Positions 30,990 to 43,063 of a stretch of DNA of 64,000 nucleotides are shown in pieces; within the stretch, counting starts at the first letter, position 1; every line of letters begins with the position of its first letter. The notes beneath the pieces are model-generated. The model ran no database searches, had not been told where the DNA came from, and saw nothing but the letters and a program-made list of their open reading frames with translations. The position numbers were made by a program, and so were the translations under genes. The stretch is from Chionoecetes opilio (Eukaryota > Arthropoda > Malacostraca > Decapoda > Majidae). The stretch covers positions 583,854-647,853 of the forward strand of contig JACEEZ010001777.1 of the NCBI GenBank assembly GCA_016584305.1, written 5' to 3'.

Positions 30990-33130
30990 CCACCAATGGT
31001 GCTCCAGAATGGGGGTAGTGCCAAAAAAAGGACGAAGGCCCCGTCGCCGGTGTTTTCGCGCCTTCCCCCGTGCACCCCAAAGAGAGACCACCACACCAGA
31101 CCCCCCCTCGATCTCGTCTCTAGCGGCCCAAACATAACATTTTAAGCCCCCAGCGGACGCTACTCGGGCTACCACCGGGCCCCCCTCGCAGGAGACCCCA
31201 AGTCAAAACTTCATCCCCCCCGGGGGGCGCTACCGGGTACCCCGCAACCCCCCATGGGCGCTGCGCTTCGCGGGACCTTTCACAAACGTTTTACGACACC
31301 TCCCCCGACGTGCCCGGGAACCAATGCGGGGGCGACCTCTACTCCACGCACCATCGTCAGCGACGCCCCTTTGGCACACATACAATTTTTTCTCCAATTG
31401 CATGGAGACGGTGTCACCCTGGACCTGACAAATTCCCCTTCTCAGGGGAGCGTCACCTTTGCCGGGTACCTCCGGGCTGGGAAGGGTACCCGCCAAGCCG
31501 CGACCTCGTCAACAGCATAACCGACTTTTAAAATGCCCCGCCCACCCCCCGACTGACTCGGTCATGGGGTTTGGCTCGTAACCAGTCGCGCCCTCCGGCG
31601 GTCCCCCTGTCTGGAGCCCTTCAGGGAGCTACTCAAGAAAAACCGGGGGGGGAAGGAGTGTACGGGGGCAAGCAGTTTGGGGCACTTTCACCTTCCCAAA
31701 GACACTATTGGGGGGGTTGGCGGCCGAGGGACTGCGTTTTATGATGTGTCGCGCCCTACACATTTTTCATGACTACAGTCGCCAGGGATTGGCTTCCTTG
31801 TCCTGCAGCAGTACTGTGAGTGTGTCTCGAAAGTCGCCGCTATGCTCCCGGCGGGTGGAAACTTGTGCTTGTGGCGCCGACTCTCAAGCGGCCCAGAGGG
31901 AAATAGTCCCCGGGGAAAGCCTTGCCAAAAAAGGGAGCCTCTTCCTCCTTGGCGCAAAAAAAAACGCTCGCCCCCGACCACAAGGGCCCTTTCAAGGATT
32001 TTCGGGACAAGGAACTAAAGGGCATGCCAACCCCCGGATCCTCACCTAAAAAAGAAAAAACGCTAATGTTCACCTTCCCATCAAATACCTGAAGGGCGCA
32101 CCAACTGCGCGGGAGACGCCTTTTTCGCGCACCCCACCTGTCGGGGGCCAAAGGATCGGACGAAGACATAAAGCTGGTTGCGCAGCCCTGACCGCAGCCA
32201 CGGCCGCGGCAGCCGAGGGCAGGTGGGGGAGTTGTGGACCTTCATCAAGTGAGGAAGGGCTGCACGGGCAGGGGTAAAGGGTCTTGCGGGAATGGAGCAA
32301 AAAAAGGCTGGTCTGAACGAAAGGACTGGGGGCCGCCCCCTCCCCCCCAGTACTTCAAGAGCGGGGGCCACCTCTCCTGCCAAGGGAACACGTCCTTTAC
32401 ACCGACGAACACCCGCGGTGGTCATACCTGCGCCCTGAGCGTGCAGTCCTCGGAACCTTCTGCGGGGGACCAAGGCAGGGACTCAAAGTACGCAGGGCAA
32501 AGGGGCCTTCTACTGGCAGGGATTTACGGGAGGGGGAGCAGAAAAGGCGCCATGTGGGTAGGGGTACGCACGCCCCCCCCCCAGCCCCGCAGAAACCCTC
32601 TTGCCCCCCCCGCCCCCGCAGTACCATTTCCCCAAGTGGTGGCTATTTTTTTTCAACTGGACGGCCCCACCTATATCGCCGTCGCGGGCAGGGTCTCGGG
32701 GGGTTTGGTGAAAGGGGCACCTGTCAGGCGCGCCACCAGTGCACGCCTCACACGGGTTCCCAATGGGTTTAAACGCTTCGGCATCCCAGAGGGGCTGTCG
32801 TTTTCGATGGGGGAAATGAAAACCCCACCACCAGGGAATCCCGGGGGTTCCCCGACACCTGGCGTGTGCGGCTGAGGGTTTCCCTCAGCACATACCCCCA
32901 GTCTAACGGGCCGCGGAGGGCGCAGTCAAGTGTGCCAAAAGGTTGACGCGGCAACACTGCCAAAGGGCTCCCTGGACACCCGACGCCGCTGCTGGGGGAT
33001 CAGCAGTACCTAACACCCCCCCGCAGGGGTCTGAAGCCTCCCAGCCCACTGATCACAGGAGCACTGCGGGACGCCCTACCTGTGACGGTGCCTAGAGGGA
33101 AAACGAAAAGGGTGGGGGGGCTGCTGCGGA
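30990..33130 (+). pseudogene. Gypsy pol: reverse transcriptase, RNase H and integrase
   Basis: Read across frameshifts, RT is marked by VVPKK (31013), a YRVPRNPPWA stretch matching RYRFLRNPMGL (31230-31260), HGDGVTLDL (31403) and FAGYL (31458). RNase H is marked by GIGFLVLQQ (31783), equivalent to the DxSxxGIGxVLxQ block, and a DHK-like triplet (31975). Integrase is marked by RFGIPEGLS (32776), PQSNG (32895), AVKCAKRL (32923) and a GALRDALPV motif (33060), which follow the usual Gypsy order RFGIPE-DGGxxF-YPQSNGRAE-AVK. Codon choice is strongly GC-biased. Almost every block lies in a different frame, so this is either badly decayed or badly sequenced. Confidence 0.8.
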
Positions 33131-33594
33131 GGCAAACGGCCCTGGCCCGCTCTGGGACAGTGCAGCCCCGGGATGACCAAAAACCCACAACCTCGGCCCC
33201 CCCACGCCCGGCCTACGGACCCGCATCCTAAAAACCCCGGGAGTGGGCGCTGGGTCCGCGGCACGTCCGGGAGACCTACGGCACCCAGGCAGTACTTGGG
33301 CGGCTGGACGGCTGGGCGCCCCCCCCATCAGGGAAACCCGGGGCCCCTGCGCCCCTCCGGGGGTTCAAGGGGCCCCGCGAGGGGACAAAAGCGTGCCTTT
33401 TCGCCAACCCCCCCCCAGCCCAAAGGGGCCTCAACGCCAAGACAGGCACCACGCCCCCTCTGGGCTAGTGTTAGGTTTAAAGCCACCCCCCGGCAAAACA
33501 CGAGTGCCCACTATCACAAAATGTTTGTATCCCTCGGTTCCTCTTTTTTTAAATGTTTCTTTTTTTCATTTCACCCCCACGGGGAGCTATTTGT

Positions 33595-33618
33595 TAATTG
33601 GGGGGGGGGTGGGGGGTG
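33595..33618 (+). other. Polypurine tract before the 3' LTR
   Basis: An almost uninterrupted run of G (ttggggggggggtgggggg) ends at the LTR start, as expected for plus-strand priming. Confidence 0.55.
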
Positions 33619-33777
33619 TGTGGCAACCCTCATCTTCCCGCCACATCTCAGTGTCACCGGGCGGGCAGTTGTGACTCCCGGGGAGGGAGTGACCCGTCGT
33701 CCTGTCGCCTCTGTAATTTAAGGGTTAAGTTCCAAAAACATCACGCCGCGCCCCAGCCCTTCTGTGTTCCAGCCCCA
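33619..33777 (+). repeat. 3' LTR of the Gypsy element
   Basis: Direct repeat of 29111-29272; ends near ttccagccccacc. Confidence 0.7.
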
Positions 33778-35029
33778 CCGCTGCTGTGCCTAAAATGTGG
33801 TTTTGGGGGCTTAGAGACAGTGGCAGTGCTTTTCCGTGTGTCTTCTGCCTTGTTTGGCTGCTTTTAAACCCGTTTTTGGGTGTAAAAGGATTTACGTCGA
33901 TGACGGCAGGATTGATAATGACCGTGTTTGTGAGCAGTTGAATGACCTCACTTCGCTTATCTTCACGACTACAGGGGGATAATATCTTACGCTACGTCCT
34001 CTACACGTCTTCAAGTGGGTTATTCCTCTACGCTATCTTCAAGTGGTACCAGCAAGGGTGCAAAGACAGGACTATCGGCATCCCGCAGGACGCCTCGTGG
34101 GATTGTCGTCTACAGCGCGGAGCCAGGAGGAGTCTCATCCTTCCAAGGGTTTCCCTCATCCCTGTGGGTTTTACAGTGTCCTTCACTACCTGATCAGTTC
34201 TTTCTCTACTGTACGTGAGTACTCTTAAGCAGTTTAAGCTGTAGGAAGTGTTACAGGGGCGAGTGTGTTATTTTTTTTTTTTTTTGAGTTGGGGAAGGAG
34301 ACAGCGTTTCGCGCCTACATGTAGTGACGTCAGAGAAATCCTGGCGGCTGATTCGTTGTTTCAGTGACGTCACGGTTGTTGTGACTTGTGAGTGGCTAGA
34401 AAATACGTCAGAGGTTTCCGGGAGTTTTACTGGCTCCGGCACCTGTGTTCTTCGCGGGCTTTGCAAGCGTCGTGCTCTGATTGGTCGGCGGTGTGTGTTG
34501 AGTTGCCAGTCTCGTACGAGTACTGAAAGTGAGTTGCCAGTTGTGTGTTGCCAGGCAGGTAAGAATTTATTACACTTTGTAACACAATATTTTTGTCAGT
34601 GTACACAAACAAAAACAAACATATTCTAGTGGGTAAACTCCTCGCTGTAGTGAGTGAAGTAATTTTTTCTGTGATTAGTGTAGACTGCGTAGTATGAAGT
34701 ATTATAGGTAATTTTTTTCTACTAAGTATGAGTTTGCCTTGAAATTCAAAACGTACCGTTTTCATTCGCGCATGTTTTCTTTGATGCAATAGGGGAAACT
34801 CCTCTATTTTAACTGTTAGGTGTTACTGGGTACATAAATGTCACGTTTAAGTCACAATTTTTTTTATGAGTGCGTTTCAGCTTGTGTTAACGGTAACTTG
34901 TGTTGTCACTTGTGTTGAGTGGACATAAGGAGCGTTTGTGTGTGTGCAGTTGTATAACATATCTGCTTTTTTTTTTTATTGTAAAATGTAGGGGTTATAC
35001 CTTGAAGATGGTAAGCAGTTTTCATTAAA
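33778..35029. other. Unassigned region with two CRE-like palindromes
   Basis: TGACGTCA occurs at 34325-34332 and 34365-34372, 40 bp apart, with a further acgtcag at 34405. A possible splice donor (cag|gtaag) lies at 34558. It may be the LTR/leader of the Gypsy fragment that follows or an unrelated promoter-like segment; no transcript evidence is available. Confidence 0.35.
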
Positions 35030-38000
35030 AATGGCACCGCCGAAAGATGAGCCTTTGTTGTCACAACACAGCCTAACACACCTTTCTCCACTACACAAAC
35101 TACTACTACTACTATACTACTACCTATACTCCCTACACAACCCCCACCCCTACCACCCCTACACTTGCCAAAGTCTTCTAAAACTGTTCCAACCATTAAA
35201 TTTGTTACATCAGATCCTTCGATAACTGGGTTTTCCCAGGGGGGATGAGACCGATCTGCCTTCTTTTCTACAGCATGTGGATATTAGCACAACAGAAAGG
35301 GTTAGCTCAAAAATGGAAGATTTTTTTTGTTAGGTACAATTGCAGCCTGGTTCATTAGCCGGATATGAGGTGTGCTTCGGGTTTTTTGAGGGGAAAGGGC
35401 TCAATTAGATTAGGAGTTTTCTCGGAACTTCCTAAAATTTTTTTGGGTTTTTGCGCAACAAAATGTTCTTTTGAATGGTCTTCCTTTTCTGAACTTTGCA
35501 CAAGTTGGGTAGTGCTGGCGGGTTAGAGGTCGGCACGTGCAGCAAATATTGCTTCAGAAGCAATGGAACCTTTAAAAACCTTCTTCATGGTTTAAAAAGA
35601 TCAATTGCAGTGGAAATTTTAAAACTCTTCTAAAATTTTCGATTACACCTTTTGACCCCCCCAAAAGGCATCGTAACGCTTCTTTCTTGATTTTTAAGCC
35701 AGGTATAACCCTCTGATTTTCTACAAAAATTACTAAGTGGCTACGTAGACCCAAAAAGCCCATTTCCCCAAAATTTTGAGTCAGTTGAAAAGGGTGTCAG
35801 GGAACCCAAAAAATCTTCACCCCTTACCTCCCCCCTCCCCACCCCCCACCCCCAGTTTTTTTCTCCGTCTACTCGGGCACCAAGCATTTTACAAAGCGAA
35901 CCCAAAGTTTTTGATAATTACTGCATCGAAAAGGAAAGGAGAAAAGTCTCCCAAAAAGGCAGCAATATGCAGGTGGGTTGTTCAGCAAAGCCAATCCTTT
36001 GCCTCCAGACCCCACCAAACCTCGTTTTTGCACCCCTGCAAGGCCCAGAAAGCCTCGTATGCATTTTCCCCTCCTCCGAAGTGGTGTGTAATTCACGAGC
36101 GGGGAAATCTTTTCAACGGGGAAAATGCTTTTTTGGTTCGAGACTGAAGGCATCTCAGACGGTGACAGTGAGAAAGGGGTACGGCATCATCATCGGGGGG
36201 GAAAGATTCCCCCGGGGGGTTCAAAAAAACCCCAGTTATTTTCGGACACAAAGTCACAAACACAGTTTCTCATAGCCCCTTTCTATTATTCGTTTTGTCT
36301 TTCTATGTGAAAATTCGTTTTTTAAACCCGAGACAGTTTTTTTGATCTTGGGGTGGACACAGGGCTTCATGTAAAATTCTCATGAGTTTCTTATGTAAAT
36401 TTTAAAAAAGGTTATTTTTCCTTTTTTTACCTTTTACAGCCCCCACAAAGTGTTCAAGGTCTCAACAGAGGTGGGGCACTGTGACCCTTTCCCCTATGCC
36501 TTTGCCCCCCAACTCAAAATTTTAAAATCAGTTTATAGAACACCCCATTTTTCTTTACAATGTGTGGCCTTTTGGGCCCAGAATCTCTTACTACTCACAC
36601 TTTTATGTAATTCCACAGCACCATGCTTTCTTAAATTGCGTTTTCCCTTCCCCCCAATGACAAGTCCCGCCCCAGCTTGATAAACCCTGATTTTTTTCCA
36701 AACAGTGACCAGCAAGCCGTTTTTGCTAGTTAGGCCCCGACTTTCCCTTTTAGAGGGGGGAAAGAAACGTTCATCCCCCCCCGCCGGCTTTTTTGTCTGC
36801 TGTTGTCTGGGAGACCAATATATTGGCCCCACAGTTCTGCGCTTTCCGGGGCGGTACAAGATCCCCTGTCGGGAGTTACCCCAGTTCTTTACCTGACACT
36901 ATCCCTGTAATGTTGGCGCTTGAGGGAAACCTTTTTAGCGGGGACGGGTTTAACATAAGTGACCCCAGTTGTCACAATGTTCAGGGTCCCCCATAACACT
37001 TAAAAATGGGGTTTTTTCTATGGCTTTAACAAAAAAATAGTCGCCCTTTAAAGGTCCTTCACAGTTCTGCCCGCAGTCTCTACGCGACAAAGTTAGGGAG
37101 GGCAGGCAGACATAGTCAAGCAGTTAAACCCTTTGTACGGTTTTAGATTTTCCGAGGCTAACCCGATTTCCGCTTTGCTTGCAAACACGGCCTGCCTTTT
37201 CCCACCGGGGAACCCCAGGAGTGGGCAAAAACCTCTATTTTGGCTTAAACCTGATGCACCCTTCTTATGTACCGTCCCTTTTGTATGCCCATAGCCAAAA
37301 AGCTGTGGTACAGGCATGATAACGGACATGTTGATGAAGGAATTAACAGGGTCTTATCCCCCTTGGGAAATCATCTTTTTATTGGGAAGAAAATGATGTA
37401 TTACCCGGGCTGTGCTGGGTTTTAGAAAGTTAAAAATTTAAATGTACCCGGATCATTACCACCCCCCCCTGTTTTTTAGAGACCTTTTCATCTTAGGGAA
37501 GGAAAAAGTCTTTCCAGTTTGGGCCTCAAGTTGGGTTCTGGGGAGATTCCCTTAAAGAGAAATCTCGGTAACTGCCTTCCCCAACAATAAAGCTCATTAG
37601 AAGGCTGAGATTCCCCATGGTTTTTAGGAACTCCCCTCATACACCAAACCCTCTAGTAAACAAACTAGTTTCACGGCAAAATGTGGTTTGTTCGTCTACA
37701 TGGACGACCTCATACTTTTTTTCCCAAAGGGTTTATCCAGTCACCCTTTTAGAAACTTCTTTTTTTTCAGAAAATTCTGAGGGCTGGCCTTAAACTTAAC
37801 GTGCGCAAATACCATTTTTTTCAAGTCCACGCATTGACTTTTTTTAGGCCATGCTGTCCGACAAGGAATTGGATCCCACACCGTTGGATTGTAAAATCAA
37901 AGCCATCAGAAATTTTCCCACCCCTACCACCACGAAAAGGTACGGTCCCTTTTCCTTGGGTTGTCGGGTTTTACACACCTATCGTGCTTTTGTAAAGAGC

Positions 38001-38343
38001 TTATGCTTCTATTGGGGGGGCTAGTCCTCTGAACAAAGACGCCCTTTTGGAAAAAGGACGTTCCCTTTCACTTGGAATGGTCCCCACAACAAAGTTTTGA
38101 TACTTTGAAGCAGCTCTTACAACACATGCGCCAATTCTTACATTTCCTGACCTACCAAATGCCTTTCACTCTTGTGACAGATTGCTTATGCTTCGGCACT
38201 AGGCATTGGTGCGTCTTGATGCAAACAGTTGAATGGAAATGCCTCATTGTTGTTGCATATTCAGTAGAAGTGCTTACTGGATGTAGAGTCACGGTACTCA
38301 GTAACTCACCTTGGAAAGCTCTTGCCTGTAGTGGTGGCTCTTA
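35030..38343 (+). pseudogene. Second Gypsy element fragment (gag-pol)
   Basis: An ATG at 35030 (MAPPKDEPLLSQHS) starts a likely gag region. Pol is recognisable further on: the RT active site YMDDL at 37697-37711, followed by LILFF..KG, then KLNVRKYHFFQ (37795). The RT/RNase H joint has SFDTLKQLL (38093), ILTFPDLPNAF (38133) and, in shifted frames, VVAYS and VLTG. These match the TLVTDASxxGIGAVLxQ...VVAYASRVLTGxE order of chromodomain-less Gypsy elements. Integrase and a 3' LTR are missing; the sequence breaks into a Tigger-like terminal segment at about 38345. Frames are broken by many homopolymer indels. Confidence 0.8.
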
Positions 38344-38792
38344 AGTCACCTTAAAGTAATCCGTTCCGAGACCCATTTTTTTTTTTGCCTAATTATTTTG
38401 AATGCATAACAGCTGGTGGTCGACACCAAAAATGGTCTGAGTTCATTGTGTGTGGGTTGAAAGGATTTCGCCTGCTGTTTCCAAAAATGGCATTGCTTTT
38501 TTCCCCTCTAGCACGTATAGTTTTTTTTAAATATTTCGGCATTTAATTTAATAGCTATTATAATTATATACGTATATATAATTATATATTAATCGAACAA
38601 AATCCCCCTTAACGTTAATATATATTGAACTCGTAATTAAATTCTGGTGGGTGCCTGTGGCTTTAAATTATAAAGACCTAATGTACATAATCTGGCAAAA
38701 ATATTACTTAAATTATGATCCAAATATATCCGAACAATGGGTGCCACATCTTGAAATATCCGAAAATATGCCAAATCACAGTATTTTGACTT

Positions 38793-38836
<44 letters not shown>

Positions 38837-39009
38837 ATATATATCTTGTATTTTGGAAACACAACTTCGAGATTCTTTTTTGAGAGAAATATAGTGCTAG
38901 TTTGAGAACAGTCAGATCTAGACTGTTCTTCAGAAGAACAGTCCTAAGGTCTTCAAATTGGTATTAAATGATACAATATGATCAAAACTATACCTAACAC
39001 ACAAAGTAC
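38344..39009. other. AT-rich sequence with Tigger-end fragment and (TA)n
   Basis: 38345-38400 resembles the sub-terminal gtaatccgttccgagaccca of Tigger elements. A (TA)n tract lies at 38800-38846. Otherwise nothing recognised. Confidence 0.5.
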
Positions 39010-40805
39010 TCACCCTGCTCCATAGTACATCAGAATTGTTTCTGTAGTTGCTACTAGCTTGCGTTTGTAAGGAGCAGCTACTTTCACGTTGTTAGCGTCC
39101 AGCAATAGTCCCCCTATCAATGTTGGACTGAATCGTCCTTGGTATCGGGTTTCCATGGTGGCAATTCCTGGTGGAAACTTCCCCCTGCTCGTCACTGACC
39201 TGACCGCGCCAGATTTGTTGGGAAGAAATCAAGATGTGAATGGAAAAGAAAAGTGGATTTTGAGTGACAATCCGAAGCCCCAAGCGCATGGTAACTCTTC
39301 AACATGTCCATTTACAAGTTCCTCATAATTTCCGATGCTACGAACATTACCGCGTAGGTAGTTCTTTATAACAGCCAAAAAGCTCTTCCAAGCAGCTTTT
39401 TCCAGGGCAGTTAGGCTTTTACAAAGTCATCATCATTGATAGTTGACGAATTTGAAGGGCCATTGGAAAAACAACCTGCCTTTACATTTTTTTTTTTTGG
39501 CTTCAGATAACAGTGCGTGTGCAAACTTTGCTAACAAATACTGAAAGCCAGCACCATTTTGATCCATGCCTTCACAAAAATTTTCATTAACCCAAGTTTC
39601 GTGCATGGAGTAAGTACACCTTTTCACTGTCAACAAGAGGTTTGTACATACAGTTTGAACCCTGCCAGGTGCGTCTTTCGGGTCGTGCTGGCCATTCCTT
39701 TTGTTTGTAATGGAGTTTGCTGTCCCGCTCTAAGAGTCCACAAACAAAGAAAAACCACGTCTTAGTTTAACCTAACTGGAGTCCTAGAAGCAAGGAGTAT
39801 TGACCGTCAGGTCCCCACGACAGAATTCCACTGAATGTTCTTCATATTTAAACAGCAGATAAAAAATGTCTTCCATAGTTTCATTAAGTTCAACTCATTT
39901 CGATGGCCATGCGCAATTGGAACACTCGGAAGCTTATTTCCTTTATGCAGAAGAATCGGCCAGTTTTAGCGCGTGTTTTTTTTCCGTGAATCTAGAACAG
40001 CCGCCACTCACTCTTATCATAAAGTGTGAGACCTCACAAAGTTGTTCATGAGTGTATCAACATCAAGCATGTAACAGAGCTGTGTGTTCCATCTTGAAGA
40101 AGCTTGAAAGTTTCTTTATGTCTAACGGACGAAACGTGGTGATTGAGAACTCCTTCTTGTAGCAAATTCCAACATTCCGTGAGACGCGATCCAAAGGACT
40201 TCCCTTTTTCGTCCTTGGGTAGTCTAGGTCCCTAGCAAGGTCATGAGCATTTTCCTTACTGATGAATTTGGGCTCGCTCTGTTGTCCCCTCCATTTCTTG
40301 AAAGTCTGTGTTCATGATTAATTTCCTCCTCGGTTCGAATCTGAATTTCACTTATAGCACTTGAATTGAACACTTTGGAACTGGGAGATCAGGGCCAATG
40401 TGGCACAGGCCTGATGGCAGAAAGGTACGTCAGGATACATGATTTTTAGCTCGCGTTTTTACTGATTCCTTTGATGTTAGTGAGGCAGAAGTAGCAGTCA
40501 GTAACTGTGACCCTTTTGGGTTCACTGCCAAACCAATTGGGTTGCGAAATGCCATGCATGAATGGACAGTTTGCCACATGCATCCTTCATTCAAGTGGTT
40601 TGTCACACAGGGGTTGCATGCTACGTGAGGGGCCCCACTTATTATCTTGATCACCTGATACGGCACTCAATGAGTAATTGCGATAAGCTGCTTTAAACAT
40701 TCTTGTAAGAGGTTTCTTCAGACTGTCAGGGGTAAAAATTTCACATATGTACAAAAACTGTCCTATGCATTCACACAATGGCAAGTTCGGCGCTCTCATC
40801 ACGAG
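39010..40805 (-). pseudogene. Decayed copy of an uncharacterised multicopy arthropod ORF
   Basis: The minus strand follows, across frameshifts, a protein I recognise as an unnamed high-copy family in arthropod and other invertebrate genomes. Near the N-terminus are SLSAVSGDQDNKWGPSRSM (matching a VGDQDKxWAPHxxC block), a CYFCLTNIKGISKNARAK zinc-ligand block (40480-40540) and a KGKSFGSRLTE...LLQEGV helix pair (40170-40220). Later come a KKHALKL segment, YKPLVDSEKV (39650), LGLMKIFVKAW (39590), the AFxYL/LSEAK block (39490-39540), AWGFGLSLKIHFSF (39280) and VRSVTSRGKFPPGIATMETRYQGRF (39130-39200), equivalent to VSDEHGERFHQDI..MExRYQGxW. Function unknown; its copy number suggests a mobile element. 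All frames are interrupted. Confidence 0.65.
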
Positions 40806-41424
40806 CCCCGTTACAAGGTACTATATATGTAAACAACTAAATTAAGTACTCCACTAAATCAAACACCTCATATCTGCAAAGAAAAATAAAATATTTAAAC
40901 ACATGTCAATACTGTAACGATCAGTAGGTGTAAAAATTTACTACAACAGCCTGCTAACACCCGCCAATATGCCAGCGCACGAGAAAAGCATCAAAAAAAG
41001 CATAAAAAAAAAAATATGAGTAACAAGACAGACAACCACCCTCCCCTGCTCACTCACAAACCACAATACTCAAAAACACTGCACTGCCTTAAAAATAAGG
41101 CTTGAGACCAAGAAAAGATTAAGAGTTTAAATGAAACAATTGGTGAAACCTATTTCTGCTGATTTTAAAAACCCATATTTTTCATGAATTGCGTACTGGT
41201 TCTCAAAAACTGGACGTGATAGGAGTTAATTGAACATCAGAATTTCGAGTTCAGCAGGGTCAATTTTACCTATAATCAGCTTCATTTAGTCCAGAACCAT
41301 ATCTTCGATTTTTTTTTTGGTCGCCATTGTATCAATCTGAAAATATGATCATTCTGGGGGTGGCTCGGTACGACAATGTGGGCACAAAAATTCACACAAC
41401 ACCCGGGCGAGAAAGCCCAGCAAC
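40806..41424. other. Unassigned sequence
   Basis: No protein domain or repeat border was recognised. It may be 5' flank of the unnamed ORF. Confidence 0.4.
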
Positions 41425-42510
41425 GGAGGTAGTATGGTGGCCAGCACAACCTGCGGTCTCAGCACTACCTAGATACTACTTTCACTAACGCGGAATCTAA
41501 AAGCTCCTCGGAGGTCGTAAACGAGTAGGAAGGTTGTGACCTGGATAAGGCGTCATCCATCCATCAACAACCAATTGGAACAAGTTTTTAAAAAGACTTC
41601 TTCCTTCTTTTCTTCGCTTCTTGAGGGGTCTTTCTTCTTCGACCGATCACAAGCCAGCGAACATATTTTTCGGGCAGAATGGCATGCCAGAACTGATTCT
41701 CTCTGCCTTCTGTCCGCCGTCCATCTAAAACTAATTCTCTTTTATTTGGAATGCTTGCATTTTACAAGGAGTTTTAATGTATCAGATAGTAAAGATTATA
41801 AGTAGGCGCCTGTGTTGCTGCTAGTGTATTGTGGTAGAAGGATGTGTATGTGGGTTAAAAATAGTGACTATTTTGTTATGGGGCGTCTCCGCGGAAGAAT
41901 TTTCTCCCGTCCCTCACTACCCCACCAGCTCGGCCAAGCAGTCACCTCATCATAAACATCTTTTCTTTAGAAATCACCCTTATTTAAAAGGTGACACACG
42001 TGCTACATTGTTTAGATAATGACACGTGTATATAACCTCCCTCACATAAATTCACTAAGTTGTATAATAACGAGTGATAAGACGTTTTAATAACCCCCCC
42101 GCCCAAACCTACCGTGGTGGAGGAGGCGCGGCCCAAATGCCCGCCGCCCGCCTCTCTCAAAAAAAACCCGCCGTCATTCCGCCTCACCTGTTGCCTTCGT
42201 GAAGTCAGCTCCCTATGCCTGTGATAGCACCATAGGAATGTCCACCAGTGATCATGGATTCCTCAAAGGGTCCTCGCTTTCCCTACTAAATAATTACCAA
42301 GGAGATTTCCCGGCTGGCGGCGGAAACGGACTGCCCAGCCCACACACCACAACCCCTTGTTATCAGCTGTATAATATCGTGCCTTCCTGAAGAAGTCAGG
42401 TCCGCTCCCCAACCAAACGCCTGTGATAGTGCACCACAGGATATTCACCAGGATCATAGGATTCCTCAAGGGGTTCTCATGCACACCCTACTAAATTATT
42501 AACCAATTTT
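41425..42510. mobile_element. Composite repeat: MITE interior plus two LINE 3' tails (copy 1)
   Basis: The first part (cagcaacggaggtagtat ... tgtatcagatagta ... ggatgtgtatgtgggtt) matches 44838-45250 and 60655-61090. From 42105 it carries the LINE tail also seen at 10268-10445 (cctgtgatagcaccatagga ... ggattcctcaa), and a second partial tail follows at 42375-42510, apparently by duplication. Boundaries are approximate. Confidence 0.7.
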
Positions 42511-42519
42511 TTATTTTAG

Positions 42520-42676
42520 CTTGAAAAAACATGTCTTTTTTTATTTTGTATTGGATGGGGTTCCTGGAACCAAACCTATATTTTACATTGGTTATGTGTT
42601 TCATAATACGAGATATTTGCTTTTACGAGTATACAGGTTGAACCTAACATGCTCGTATCTCGGGACACTCCCTGTA
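42520..42676 (-). mobile_element. MITE fragment related to 20076-21099
   Basis: The complement starts CAGGGAGTGTCCCGAGATAC and continues with the gttaggttcaacctg and acacataacca blocks of the 20076 family. Only one end remains. Confidence 0.75.
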
Positions 42677-42679
42677 ATA

Positions 42680-43026
42680 CCGTATTTTGTGGCCGCGCAT
42701 ACAAACGCAGTTTTTTTTTTCTAAGACAAAAGGGACATGCAAAATTCACTCCTGCATCTAATGCGGCATATTACTAATGATAGGTCAGGGCAGCAGATAG
42801 GCAGACTGGCAAGTGGTGTATTACTAAGGGGTCTTGAGTGATCTGTGTTGAGCAGTAGACCACTGAAACACAAATTTGTAACTGTGTTATTAATAATATC
42901 AAACAGTAATGCATAATACCAATAAAAACAGGTTGGAGTGTAAAGAGAAAACATGAGGTTGGGCAACAAGTGGCTGTTTTTTCTTTCCTGCTGCCAAGAT
43001 GGCCCCATCCTATGTAAACATGGGGG

Positions 43027-43063
<37 letters not shown>

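Larger units (their letters stand above)
29111..33777 (+). mobile_element. GC-rich Gypsy LTR retrotransposon with both LTRs
   Basis: Two direct repeats of about 160 bp (29111-29272, 33619-33777) share tgtggcaaccctcatcttcc, gggcaggcagttgtgactcc-like and gccctctgtgttcca blocks. Between them lie a primer-binding site, a long GC-rich gag-like region without clear frames, then RT, RNase H and integrase in Gypsy order, and a G-rich polypurine tract. Homopolymer-length errors break every frame. LTR borders are approximate, and no target duplication is convincing. Confidence 0.8.

Noticed and set aside
30207..31175. 322-codon minus-strand open frame
   Set aside because: It lies antisense to the Gypsy gag/pol region in very GC-rich sequence where stop codons are rare. 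No motif.
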